Origin: Nocardioides sp. Root682
GTDB lineage: Bacteria; Actinomycetota; Actinomycetes; Propionibacteriales; Nocardioidaceae
Direction of reading: 5' to 3'
DNA: 64,000 nucleotides
Assembly: GCF_001427795.1 (NCBI RefSeq)
Contig: NZ_LMHJ01000003.1
Coordinates: 85,288 to 149,287, forward strand
Shown here: positions 10,026-18,181 of the stretch, piece after piece
Numbering within the stretch: position 1 is the stretch's first letter
How the letters are laid out: every line of letters starts with the position of its first letter
Notes under the pieces: model-generated
What the model was told of the DNA's origin: nothing
The model's database searches: none
What the model saw: the letters and a program-made list of their open reading frames with translations, nothing else
Program-made: the position numbers and the translations under genes

Positions 10026-10667
10026 TCAGACGGGTGCTGCCTCGCCCGTCATGAGGTGCACCGCGAGCGCGCACAGCTGGTCCTCGAGCCGTCGGGCCGA
10101 ACCGCGGCGGGGCCGGCGCATCCAGTCGTGGACCACGACATTGATCGCGCCGCTCAGGGCGAGGGCGAGGAAACGGAAGTCGCGCGGGGCGATCTCGCCG
10201 CGATCCACGGCCCGGCCTCCTTCGTCCTCGACCAGGGCCACGATGGTCGCGCGGAAGTCGAGCCGTTGCTGCTCGACGCGGGGGCTGACGCCGACGATCT
10301 CGACGAACGCGATCCGGGCGGTGCGGGGATCGGCCAGCACCGGACGGAGGTAGGCGCGTACGGCGGCGTCCAGGCGACGACGGAAGTCGTCGTCCCCGGT
10401 GGCGGCCAAAGAGTGACCGACCGCTTCGTAGGCCTCGGCGGTGATGGCGCCGTAGAGGTCGAGGAGGAGGTCCTCCTTGCAGCTGAACTGCTGGTAGAAG
10501 TGCCGCGTGGAGACCGATGCGGTCGAGCAGAGCCGGTCGATCGAGACCGCCTGGTAGCCGTGGGTGCCGAACAGGTCGAGGGCCGCGGCTCGTAGTCGCA
10601 GCAGCCGACCGTGGTCGCGTTCCTCGGCCGACTGGCCGCCGTACCGTCGAGCCGGAGTGGTCTCCAT
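10026..10667 (-). CDS. TetR/AcrR family regulator
   Basis: A 213-residue regulator. The HTH lies at roughly residues 25-65, with AALDLFGTHGYQAVSIDRLC and VSTRHFYQQFSCKEDLLLDLY. The ligand-binding C-terminal part has TARIAFVEIVGVSPRVEQQR and is divergent, as usual. The gene directly precedes the lipase on the same strand and likely controls that operon, possibly in response to a fatty-acid-type ligand. The ligand is pure inference. Confidence 0.88.
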   Translation of the reverse strand: METTPARRYGGQSAEERDHGRLLRLRAAALDLFGTHGYQAVSIDRLCSTASVSTRHFYQQFSCKEDLLLDLYGAITAEAYEAVGHSLAATGDDDFRRRLDAAVRAYLRPVLADPRTARIAFVEIVGVSPRVEQQRLDFRATIVALVEDEGGRAVDRGEIAPRDFRFLALALSGAINVVVHDWMRRPRRGSARRLEDQLCALAVHLMTGEAAPV

Positions 10668-10727
10668 CGGGCGCCTCCCTGTTCCGAGGGGGACGCTATC
10701 CGAAACGATGCCCTGTCGGAAGGGTGG

Positions 10728-11963
10728 TCAGTGTGCGCCGATCCGGACCGGACGGCCGGCGAGGTAGCCGGTGCCGATCTGGACCACGCCGAGGCCCGCG
10801 AGCAGCACGCAGGGCAGCGTCCAGCCACCGGTGGCGTGGTGCATGACGCCGACGACGAACGGGCCGCCGGCCGCCAACAGGTAGCCGATGCTCTGCGCCA
10901 TCGTCGACAGGGCAGCGGTGTCGGCCGAGGAGTGGGTGCGCAGCGCGAAGAACGACAGCACGACGGGGAAGACCGAGCCACCGATGCCGAGCAGTGCCGC
11001 CCACAGCCAGGCGCCACCGGCCGGCGCCAGCCACAGGCCGAGCCAGCCGAGGACGGTCAGCGAGGTCAGTACGGCGACCAGGTGGCCCTGGTGGCGCAAC
11101 CGGCCGGCGATGCTCGGGACGATGAAGAAGCACGGGACGCCGATCAGGATGCTCACCGCCAGGAGCAGGCCGGCCGTCTCGTCGCTGAAGCCGGCGTCGA
11201 CGTACAGGCTCGGGAGCCAGCTCATCATCACGTAGGCGAACAGCGACTGCGTGCCGAACAGGACGGTGACCGCCCACGCAGTCGGGTTGCGCCACATCGT
11301 GGTGCCGCGGGCGGTGGAGCGCTGGCGGTTGCGGCCGCGGGCGTACGGCGCCCACGCGACCGCGGCGACGAGGGCGAGCAACGCCCAGACGCCGAGACCC
11401 ACGCGCCAGCTGCCGGTCGCGTTGGCGATCGGCACGGTGAGCGCGGCGCCGAAGGCCGAGCCGAGCGAGAGGACCGCGCTGTAGGCGCCGGTCATCGCGC
11501 CGACGCGGGTGGGGAAGTGCTCCTTGACGATCGCGGGGATCAGCACGTTCGCCAGTGCGATGCCGGCGCAGGCGACCAGGGTGCCGGCGATCAGGGCCGG
11601 AGTGCCGTCGACGACGCGCAGGACGAGGCCGACAGCCAGCAGGACGAGCGCCCCTTCGAGGCCGCGGTCCACGCCCACGCGGCGGGTGACGACCATGGCG
11701 GTCGCGCCGACGGCGGCGAAGCAGAGCACGGGCAGGGACGTCAGGACGCCCTGGGTCGTGGCGGAGAGGCCCATCGAGGCGAGCCGGTCCAGCATCGCGC
11801 CGAGGCTGGTGACCGCGATGCGCAGGTTGAATGCGACAAGCAGGACCGCAACGACCAGACTGATGGTGGCCCGACGCCGCGTCAGCGGGGTCACCTCGGC
11901 GCCTTCGGAGAGATGTCCCCGAAGGAGGTGCGAGAGGCGCGACGGCTGCGCGGAGGGCGGCAT
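10728..11963 (-). CDS. MFS transporter, CynX/NimT type
   Basis: A 411-residue permease with about twelve hydrophobic segments. The opening VLLVAFNLRIAVTSLGAMLD and the central RVGAMTGAYSAVLSLGSAFG resemble CynX/NimT proteins, which move cyanate, 2-nitroimidazole or other small molecules. The substrate here is unknown. Its start is only 47 bp from the start of the divergent FadR-type regulator, its probable controller. Confidence 0.82.
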   Translation of the reverse strand: MPPSAQPSRLSHLLRGHLSEGAEVTPLTRRRATISLVVAVLLVAFNLRIAVTSLGAMLDRLASMGLSATTQGVLTSLPVLCFAAVGATAMVVTRRVGVDRGLEGALVLLAVGLVLRVVDGTPALIAGTLVACAGIALANVLIPAIVKEHFPTRVGAMTGAYSAVLSLGSAFGAALTVPIANATGSWRVGLGVWALLALVAAVAWAPYARGRNRQRSTARGTTMWRNPTAWAVTVLFGTQSLFAYVMMSWLPSLYVDAGFSDETAGLLLAVSILIGVPCFFIVPSIAGRLRHQGHLVAVLTSLTVLGWLGLWLAPAGGAWLWAALLGIGGSVFPVVLSFFALRTHSSADTAALSTMAQSIGYLLAAGGPFVVGVMHHATGGWTLPCVLLAGLGVVQIGTGYLAGRPVRIGAH

Positions 11964-11980
11964 GTCGACTAGTGTAGACA
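11963..11980. promoter_or_regulatory. Possible operator in the MFS/FadR divergent region
   Basis: TGTCGACTAGTGTAGACA has matching ends (TGTC/GACA) and a central ACTAGT. It lies in the 47-bp gap between the two divergent starts. That is where a FadR-subfamily repressor would act on both promoters. The dyad is imperfect, so this is a weak call. Confidence 0.3.
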
Positions 11981-12010
11981 GACGTAGGATGATTGGACGA
12001 AAGGACGCCG

Positions 12011-12667
12011 ATGCCGCTCGCCCCCACCACCCCCGCCTCGCTGGTCGACCAGGCGATCGAGGGGATGCGCGCGCTGCTCGCCAGCGGCGAGTGGACCGTC
12101 GGCACCCGGATCCCGCCCGAGCCGGTGCTCGGTGCCGCCCTCGGGGTCAGCCGCAACACCGTCCGCGAGGCGGTCAAGGCGCTGGCCCACGTCGGCCTGC
12201 TGGAGGTACGCCGCGGCGACGGCACCTATGTGGCCGCGGCCACCGAGATGCAGGCATTGATGCGCCGGCAGGTCGATCGCGTCGACCTGGCCCACCTGCT
12301 GGAGGTGCGCCACGCCATCGAGGTGCGGGCAGCCGCGCTGGCCGCCGAGCGTCGTACCCCTGACGACCTGGCGGTGCTGGACGCGGCCATGGCCCGCCGG
12401 CTGGCCGCCCTGGCCGCGGACGACGGCCCCGCCTTCGTCACCGCGGACGTGGACTTCCACATCGCGGTCGTCGCCGCCGCCCACAACCCCCTGCTCGTCG
12501 AGCTGTACGACGGCCTGGTGGAGACCCTGCGCGCCAGCATCGACCACCCGGGGGATGCCGACGACCTCGGACCCGAGCACGACGCGGTACTCGCCGCCAT
12601 CCGGGCCGGGGACGTCCATGCTGCAGCGGCTGCCAGCGCCGAGCTGCTGGAGCACGTCGCGGGGTGA
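12011..12667 (+). CDS. FadR-subfamily GntR regulator
   Basis: A 218-residue regulator. The N-terminal winged HTH shows WTVGTRIPPEPVLGAALGVS and RNTVREAVKALAHVGLLEVR. The C-terminal FCD helical domain shows HLLEVRHAIEVRAAALAAER, ADVDFHIAVVAAAHNPLL and LGPEHDAVLAAIRAGD, with metal-type His/Asp positions. A TTG at 11993 would add six residues. I prefer ATG 12011, because GAAAGGA lies five bases before it. It is divergent from the CynX-like transporter. Confidence 0.9.
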   Translation: MPLAPTTPASLVDQAIEGMRALLASGEWTVGTRIPPEPVLGAALGVSRNTVREAVKALAHVGLLEVRRGDGTYVAAATEMQALMRRQVDRVDLAHLLEVRHAIEVRAAALAAERRTPDDLAVLDAAMARRLAALAADDGPAFVTADVDFHIAVVAAAHNPLLVELYDGLVETLRASIDHPGDADDLGPEHDAVLAAIRAGDVHAAAAASAELLEHVAG

Positions 12668-12674
12668 GCTGGAT

Positions 12675-12728
12675 GCGGGACGTCATGCGAACTGGTCGCT
12701 GGAGCAGCCAGTTCGCATGACTTCCCGC
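12675..12728. terminator. Long hairpin between convergent genes
   Basis: Arms 12682-12695 and 12708-12721 match perfectly over 14 bp (GTCATGCGAACTGG) around a 12-base loop. Outer arms GCGGGA (12675) and TCCCGC (12723) extend the stem. There is no U-tract. It lies between the FadR-type regulator (+) and citrate synthase (-), so it can end both transcripts. Confidence 0.7.
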
Positions 12729-12741
12729 GAGGGTCGTGGGG

Positions 12742-13845
12742 CTACTTCGCCCAGGCGGTGTCCCAGCCCTCGATCTCGCTCGCGGGGCGCGTCGCGGGGC
12801 CGGTGTAGATGGCCGACGGGCGGATCAGGCGACCGGTCGTCTTCTGCTCCAGGATGTGCGCCGACCAGCCGCCCGTGCGGGCGCAGGTGAACATCGAGGT
12901 GAACATGTGGGCCGGGACCTCGGCGAAGTCCAGGACGATCGCCGCCCAGAACTCCACGTTCGTCTCGAGCACGCGGTCGGGACGGCGCTCACGGAGCTCG
13001 GCCAGGGCGGCCTGCTCGAGGGCCTCCGCAACGGCGTAGCGAGGAGCGTCGAGCTCCTTCGCCGTACGGCGCAGCACGCGGGCGCGCGGGTCCTCGGCGC
13101 GGTAGACGCGGTGGCCGAAGCCCATCAGGCGCTCGCCGGAGTCGAGCAGGTTCTTGACGTAGGCGCGGGCGTCGCCGGACTTCTCGACGTCCTCGATCAT
13201 CCCGAGCACGCGCGAGGGCGCACCGCCGTGCAGCGGGCCGCTCATCGCACCGATGGCGCCGGAGAAGGCCGCCGCGACGTCGGCACCGGTCGAGGTGATC
13301 ACGCGCGCGGTGAACGTCGAGGCGTTCATGCCGTGCTCGGCGGCCGAGGACCAGTAGGCGTCGATGGCGTGCGCGTGCTTCGGGTCGGCCTCGCCGCGCC
13401 ACCGGATCAGGAACTTCTCGGCGAGCGTCTGACCCTCGTCGACCAGGCGCTGCGGTACGACGGGCAGGTGCAGGTCGCGGGCCGACTGGCCGGCGTACGA
13501 CAGGACCATGACGGCGACCCGGGCGAGGTCGGCGCGGGCCTGCTCGTCGGAGATGTCGTAGGTCTGGCCGAAGCCGAAGGCCGGCGCCAGCATCGCGATA
13601 GCGGCCTGGACGTCCACGCGGACGTCACCGGTGTGCACGGGGAGGCTGTACGCCTCGGCGGGCGGGAGGCCGGGCGTGAAGGAGCCGTCGATCAGCAGGC
13701 CCCACACGTTCTCGAAGGGAACCCGTCCAGCGAGGTCCTCGATGTCGACACCGCGGTAGCGCAGGGCCGAGCCTTCCTTGTCCGGCTCTGCGATCTGCGT
13801 TTCGAAGGCAACGACGCCCTCAAGTCCGTGGTGTACCTCAGGCAT
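12742..13845 (-). CDS. citA: Citrate synthase (CitA / citrate synthase 2 type)
   Basis: A 367-residue type II-like short citrate synthase. It condenses acetyl-CoA with oxaloacetate. Visible: GMNASTFTARVITSTGAD, MSGPLHGGAPSRVLGM (first catalytic His), GFGHRVYRAEDPRAR (second His), and ETNVEFWAAIVLDF. The latter is where most citrate synthases have an Asp (NVDFY), and here it is Glu. C-terminal RTGGWSAHILEQ and LIRPSAIYTGP are typical. Length and motifs match mycobacterial CitA. The gene is convergent with the FadR-type regulator and divergent from pdxH. Confidence 0.92.
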   Translation of the reverse strand: MPEVHHGLEGVVAFETQIAEPDKEGSALRYRGVDIEDLAGRVPFENVWGLLIDGSFTPGLPPAEAYSLPVHTGDVRVDVQAAIAMLAPAFGFGQTYDISDEQARADLARVAVMVLSYAGQSARDLHLPVVPQRLVDEGQTLAEKFLIRWRGEADPKHAHAIDAYWSSAAEHGMNASTFTARVITSTGADVAAAFSGAIGAMSGPLHGGAPSRVLGMIEDVEKSGDARAYVKNLLDSGERLMGFGHRVYRAEDPRARVLRRTAKELDAPRYAVAEALEQAALAELRERRPDRVLETNVEFWAAIVLDFAEVPAHMFTSMFTCARTGGWSAHILEQKTTGRLIRPSAIYTGPATRPASEIEGWDTAWAK

Positions 13846-13936
13846 CGACAGCTCCTTCGTCCGTGGGGCGAACCGTTCGGGTCACGAACGGCGCGCAGGC
13901 CATCCGGCATTCTGCCGCACTCGCTAGTTTGGGGAC

Positions 13937-14605
13937 ATGCCCGGGGACCAAACGACGCCCGACCTTGCCCTGCTGCGCAAGGAGTACGGCGCCATCGGGC
14001 TCGACGAGTCCGACGTCGATCCGGATCCGTGGGTCCAGTGGCAGCGGTGGTACGACGACGCGACCGCGGCAGGCATCCACGAGCCGAACGCGATGATCCT
14101 CTCGACCGTCGACGCGGACGGCGCGCCCTCGTCGCGGACGGTGCTGCTCAAGGGCGTCGCCCCGGACCGACCCGACGACGGCTTCACCTTCTTCACCAAC
14201 ACCGCGTCGCGCAAGGGGCGCGCACTCGCGCACGAGTCGCTGTGCGCGCTGCTGTTCCCGTGGCACCCCCTCGAGCGGCAGGTCCGCGTCGAGGGTCTTG
14301 CGATCCCGCTGGATGCCGCCGTGGTGCAGGCCTACTTCTCCTCCCGTCCGCGCGGATCCCAGCTCGGGGCCTGGGCCTCACCGCAGTCGCGGGTGGTCAG
14401 CGGGCGCGGGGAGCTCGAACAGGCCTACCGCGACGCGGAGGCGCGGTTCGACGGGCAGGACGTGCCCGTGCCGCCGACCTGGGGCGGCTACCGCGTGCGG
14501 CCGGCGACCTTCGAGTTCTGGCAGGGTCGGCAGGGGCGCCTGCACGACCGGATCCACTACGGCCGGGCGTCGTCCGGCTGGGACGTCACGCGGCTCGCGC
14601 CCTGA
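13937..14605 (+). CDS. pdxH: Pyridoxamine 5'-phosphate oxidase PdxH
   Basis: A 222-residue FMN enzyme that makes pyridoxal 5'-phosphate from pyridoxamine or pyridoxine phosphate. Seen: WVQWQRWYDDATAAGIHEPN, SSRTVLLKGV, FTFFTNTASRKGRALA, PLERQVRVEG, SRPRGSQLGAWASPQS, and the C-terminal PATFEFWQGRQGRLHDRIHY, which is the PNPOx C-terminal dimerisation region. The length is normal. It overlaps the following convergent gene by 49 bases at the 3' end. Confidence 0.95.
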   Translation: MPGDQTTPDLALLRKEYGAIGLDESDVDPDPWVQWQRWYDDATAAGIHEPNAMILSTVDADGAPSSRTVLLKGVAPDRPDDGFTFFTNTASRKGRALAHESLCALLFPWHPLERQVRVEGLAIPLDAAVVQAYFSSRPRGSQLGAWASPQSRVVSGRGELEQAYRDAEARFDGQDVPVPPTWGGYRVRPATFEFWQGRQGRLHDRIHYGRASSGWDVTRLAP

Positions 14606-15654
14606 GGGGTCCCCGCGTCGTCCGGATCCTCCTGCGTGCCCTTGGTGGCGAGATAGGCCGCCGCGAGCAGGACGATCACGACGAACACCGCGATCAGGAG
14701 CAGCACCTGGTTCCTGTCGCGCCGGGACCGGCCGGTTGAGCTGCTGCGGGTACGCCGGCGTCCGCTCGTGTGCTGGCGGGCGTCGTCGGTGAGCGCGATG
14801 CCGACCGGGTCCGGGAGCCGGTCGAAGCGGGGTACCTCGAAGGACGCGGGCACGAGGTTGCGGAACTCCGCGTGCATGCCGCCCTCCGCGGGCGGGTCGA
14901 CGCCGCGGATCACGGGGCGTGCAGGTTCTGGTTCGGGCTCGGGCTCGGGCTCGACCACCGGATCGGGCTCCGGGACCGGCTCGACGATCGGCTCGACGTC
15001 GGGCTCGGGCTCGACCACCGGATCGGGCTCGGGCTCGATGACCGGTTCCGGTCCGACGTGCTCCTCGGGCTCCGGCTCCCAGGGGTCGGACAGCGGGTCG
15101 AAGCGCGGGACCGGGCGGCCGGGCGCGATCAGGTTGCGGAACTCCTGGTCGCGGCCGACGTGGTCGCTGACCAGCGCGGGCTCGGGCTCGGGCTGCGGCT
15201 CGGGTTCCGGCTCGACGTACTTCTCGGGCTCCGGCTCCGGGGCCGCGACCTCCACGTGCTCCTCGACCGCCACGTCCTCGACCGGTGCGTCCCCGGGCAC
15301 CACGGCCGGGCGACCCGACGTCGGCCACGCGGAGGCGGGCACGGTGTCCAGCACGATCAGGATCGCCTGGGCGGTGGGGCGCCGGTGGTCCGGACCGCAG
15401 ATGGCCCGCATCAACACCTCCGCGGCGAAGGGCGGGAACCCGGGCAGGACCTCGTTCGGGGGTGCGGGGTCGGAAGCGCCGGGGTCGATCCCGGTCAGTG
15501 CGTGATAGGCGAGCCGGCCCAGCGATTCGGGGTCCAGGCCCCTGACGCCCTGCAGGAGCGCGAGCGCCTGGTCGGCAGGCAGCGGCTCCGGCGCGGCCGC
15601 CTCGATGAGCGCACGCAGCGTGGCGCGCTCGTCAGCAGGAAGCCCCATGTCCAT
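14557..15654 (-). CDS. EPEP-repeat acidic protein with a C-terminal membrane anchor and a kinase-like N-terminal fragment
   Basis: A 365-residue protein. ATG 15654 is chosen because GGGAGGA lies seven bases upstream; the frame is open to 15711. Residues ~1-105 include LGRLAYHALTGIDP, LPGFPPFAAEVLMRAICGPDHRRPTAQAIL. These resemble the last helices of Ser/Thr protein kinases (LTG..PF, RPTA), without any ATP site. Residues ~120-260 are E/P/V repeats (PEPEPE, DPVVEPEPD). Two similar EFRNL..VPRFD..SDP boxes flank part of the repeat. Near the C-terminus is a basic stretch (RRRTRSSSTGRSRRDRNQ), then a TM segment (VLLLIAVFVVIVLLAAAYL) and a short tail. Function is unknown. Confidence 0.7.
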   Translation of the reverse strand: MDMGLPADERATLRALIEAAAPEPLPADQALALLQGVRGLDPESLGRLAYHALTGIDPGASDPAPPNEVLPGFPPFAAEVLMRAICGPDHRRPTAQAILIVLDTVPASAWPTSGRPAVVPGDAPVEDVAVEEHVEVAAPEPEPEKYVEPEPEPQPEPEPALVSDHVGRDQEFRNLIAPGRPVPRFDPLSDPWEPEPEEHVGPEPVIEPEPDPVVEPEPDVEPIVEPVPEPDPVVEPEPEPEPEPARPVIRGVDPPAEGGMHAEFRNLVPASFEVPRFDRLPDPVGIALTDDARQHTSGRRRTRSSSTGRSRRDRNQVLLLIAVFVVIVLLAAAYLATKGTQEDPDDAGTPQGASRVTSQPDDARP

Positions 15655-15785
15655 GGCCGCATCCTCCCTCGCGAAAGGGCGTCGCGTGACCGAATTGGCG
15701 AGACCGGTCACAACGAACCGAATCGGCCCGGAGGTGGTAGGAGGCGGACGACATAGCCCTCACCAGCACGCGTCGTTGACCATCC

Positions 15786-17513
15786 ATGGGCACCCGACTC
15801 GGAGCACTCACCCTTGCGGTCGTCACGGTCGCTGCCGGGATCACTGCGGCACCCGGTCGGGCGGACGCGGAGGACACACCGGCGCCGGTCGTCGTCGACC
15901 AGCGGTTCACCGTTTCCGACGGCGTCGAGCTCCAGACCACGCTCATCAGCTCGGGACCTGTCCAGGCGAAGCCGACGGTGGTCGAGTTCTCGCCGTACGG
16001 CGACAACAGCCAGACGCTCGAGGTGGGGCCGGACTACAACTACCTGCTCGTCCAGATCCGCGGTACGGGGGACAGCGACGGGTCGTTCGACGCGCTCGGC
16101 CCGAAGAGCCAGAGCGACGTGGTCGAAGTGCTCGAGTGGGCGTGCTCGCAGCCGTTCAGTGACGGCCGGCTCGCGCTCAACGGCTTCTCGGCGAGCGCGA
16201 TCGTGCTCTACAACTCCTGGCACCAGGAGCTGCCGTGCGTGAAGGCCGCGATCCTCAAGTCCGGCACCCACGAGCTGTACCGCGACCTGCTGGTGCCCGG
16301 GGGCCTGATGAACCTGGTGCCCGGCGCCGGCGTGCTCGCGCTGATCGGTGCCCCCGCCCTCCTGCAGGGCATCGACCGCCTCCAGCGCAACCCCGGCTCC
16401 GCGCTCGACGTGATCGGCGGACTCTTCACGTCCGGTGTGAACGCGGGTCTGGCGCACCCCAGCCTCGACGCCTGGTGGGCCGAGCGCGGCTGGCGCGGCG
16501 ACGCCAACGACATCCCGGTGCTGATGATCAACGGGTTCTACGACGTCGAGTCGCGCGGAGCGTTCCAGGGCTACCGGGCGTTGCGTGCCGATGGCGCCCA
16601 CCTGGTGATGGAGGGCGGCCACGACGGCGTACCGGCCGGAACCGACGGCGGAGCGGCCGAGGCGGCTGCGTGGCTCGACCACTTCGTCCGCGGCGAGGAC
16701 AACGGGATCGAGAGCGAGCCGCGGGTGAGCCTCACGCTCGCCAAGGGCGACCGGGCGTCGTACCTCAGGGGCGAGAACGTCACCGTCCAGGGAACCGACT
16801 GGCCGTTGCCGGGCACCGCGTGGACCGAGCTGGCCCTCGCACCCGGTCGGTCGCTCACGCTGACGCCCCCGACGACCCGGGGTACGGCGTCGTACCTCAC
16901 CGTTCCGACGCTGCCCACGATGACCGACGTCCCGAACATCGCGCTGATCGACGCCGGAGGTGCGAGCGCCCTGACCGGCGCACTGCCGCTGCTCACCCAG
17001 ACGACGCTCGCGAGCATCGACGGGTTGACCGGGCTGACCTACACGACGGGCGCGCTCGACACGGACGTCGACCTCGCCGGTCCGGTCGCGCTGGACCTGA
17101 ACCTGTCGACCACGACGCCGGGCTCGGGCATCTGGGCCGTGCTGTCCGACGTCGCCCCCGACGGCACGTCGAACCCGCTCACGGTCGGCCGGCTGAACAC
17201 GAACTACCCGGGCGTCGTACCCGCGAAGTCGCTGACCGACAGCCAGGGCCGGATCGTCCAGCCGTACGGCGACTACTCCCACTCCTCGCCTGCCACGCCG
17301 CTGCAGTTCCGGCGCTACCAGGTGGAGCTGTGGCCGGTCGGCAACCGTTTCGAGAAGGGCCACCGGATCCGGATCCAGGTCGTCGGTACGTCGCTCGCCT
17401 CGCCGCTGGCGCTGCCCGCGATCCACAACCTGCGCATCGGGGGCGCGGACGGCGCCCGGCTGCGGGTGCCGGTGCTGCCGGGGAGCGACCTGGCTGCTGC
17501 GCTGACGCCGTAG
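15786..17513 (+). CDS. Secreted CocE/NonD (S15 X-Pro peptidase-like) hydrolase
   Basis: A 575-residue exported alpha/beta-hydrolase. The signal peptide is about residues 1-28 (VTVAAGITAAPGRADA). Core motifs: VVEFSPYGD, VQIRGTGDSDGSFD, the nucleophile region GFSASAIVLYNSW, WWAERGWRGDANDIPVLMINGFYD (acid), and VMEGGHDGVP (His). A C-terminal jelly-roll region follows, with RRYQVELWPVGNRFEKGHRIRIQV, typical of S15/CocE enzymes. It could cleave X-Pro peptides or esters. The elbow G-F-S-A-S is not the classic GxSYxG, so activity is uncertain. It is divergent from the EPEP protein, 131 bp apart. Confidence 0.85.
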   Translation: MGTRLGALTLAVVTVAAGITAAPGRADAEDTPAPVVVDQRFTVSDGVELQTTLISSGPVQAKPTVVEFSPYGDNSQTLEVGPDYNYLLVQIRGTGDSDGSFDALGPKSQSDVVEVLEWACSQPFSDGRLALNGFSASAIVLYNSWHQELPCVKAAILKSGTHELYRDLLVPGGLMNLVPGAGVLALIGAPALLQGIDRLQRNPGSALDVIGGLFTSGVNAGLAHPSLDAWWAERGWRGDANDIPVLMINGFYDVESRGAFQGYRALRADGAHLVMEGGHDGVPAGTDGGAAEAAAWLDHFVRGEDNGIESEPRVSLTLAKGDRASYLRGENVTVQGTDWPLPGTAWTELALAPGRSLTLTPPTTRGTASYLTVPTLPTMTDVPNIALIDAGGASALTGALPLLTQTTLASIDGLTGLTYTTGALDTDVDLAGPVALDLNLSTTTPGSGIWAVLSDVAPDGTSNPLTVGRLNTNYPGVVPAKSLTDSQGRIVQPYGDYSHSSPATPLQFRRYQVELWPVGNRFEKGHRIRIQVVGTSLASPLALPAIHNLRIGGADGARLRVPVLPGSDLAAALTP

Positions 17514-17564
17514 ACAAACCCCAAGTCGGCGGTGACAAACCCCAAGTCGCGAAAAGGGGTTTGT
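17513..17564 (+). terminator. Hairpin with a duplicated left arm
   Basis: GACAAACCCCAAGTCG occurs twice (17513-17528, 17534-17549). The inverted arm GGGGTTTGT (17556-17564) can pair with either copy of ACAAACCCC. It follows the hydrolase stop directly. The right arm overlaps the -35 region of the next promoter, so termination and initiation share bases. Confidence 0.55.
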
Positions 17565-17589
17565 GAGTGAGTGCTCACTCACCTACGCT
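17561..17589 (+). promoter_or_regulatory. Leaderless promoter with a TetR operator in its spacer
   Basis: TTGTGA (17561-17566), 17 bp, TACGCT (17584-17589), with ATG seven bases downstream at 17597. The spacer is occupied by the dyad GTGAGTGAG-TG-CTCACTCAC (17563-17582, 9-bp perfect arms). This layout predicts a leaderless mRNA and autorepression by the TetR protein encoded first in the operon. Confidence 0.72.
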
Positions 17590-17596
17590 GGTCGGC

Positions 17597-18181
17597 ATGC
17601 CACCCCGTGCCGCGCCACTCTCGCCCGAGGACAGGCGCGAGGCGTTGATCCGGGCGACCCGGCCGTTGCTCTACGACCACGGCCGGGGAGTGACGACCAA
17701 GCTGATCGCCGAGGCCGCCGGCGTCGCGGAGGGCACGATCTTCCGGGTGTTCTCCTCGAAGGAGGAGCTGATCGACGCGACCGTCACCCGGGCCTTCGAG
17801 CCCGGCGACGTGCTGCGCCGCCTCGACGAGATCGACCCCGGGCTGCCGCTGCGTGAGCGGATGCTCGCGATGACGTCGATCCTGCAGCAGCGGTTCCTCG
17901 CGATCTTCGGACTGATGCGCGCGATGGGGACCGTCGGCCCGCCGCAACACCTGCACGACCGGCCCGAGCTCAAGAAGGGGCTCGAGGACGTGCGCCACCG
18001 CCTGCTCGCCCTCATTGCCCCGGACGCGGACCGGCTGACCCTGCCGCCCGAGCAGGTGCTCCACGTGTGGCGGCTGCTCACCTTCGCCGGCTCCCACCAG
18101 GAGATCGCCGACAACGACCTGTTGGCCCCTGCCCAGATCGTCGACGTCGTCCTGAACGGCGTCGAGAGGAGGGACGGCTGA
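17597..18181 (+). CDS. TetR family repressor of the ABC exporter operon
   Basis: A 194-residue regulator. The HTH is ALIRATRPLLYDHGRGVTTK...AEAAGVAEGTIFRVFSSKEELI, and the effector domain is helical. GTG at 17567 is in frame but lies inside the operator. ATG 17597 fits the predicted transcription start. The stop overlaps the first ABC gene by one base (TGATG at 18179-18183). The product likely binds the dyad at 17563-17582 and is released by a transported drug-like ligand (inference). Confidence 0.9.
   Translation: MPPRAAPLSPEDRREALIRATRPLLYDHGRGVTTKLIAEAAGVAEGTIFRVFSSKEELIDATVTRAFEPGDVLRRLDEIDPGLPLRERMLAMTSILQQRFLAIFGLMRAMGTVGPPQHLHDRPELKKGLEDVRHRLLALIAPDADRLTLPPEQVLHVWRLLTFAGSHQEIADNDLLAPAQIVDVVLNGVERRDG

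Noticed and set aside
14920..15240. GGGCTCGGGCTC-type simple repeats
   Set aside because: They are codons of the E/P repeats in the EPEP protein, not a separate element.
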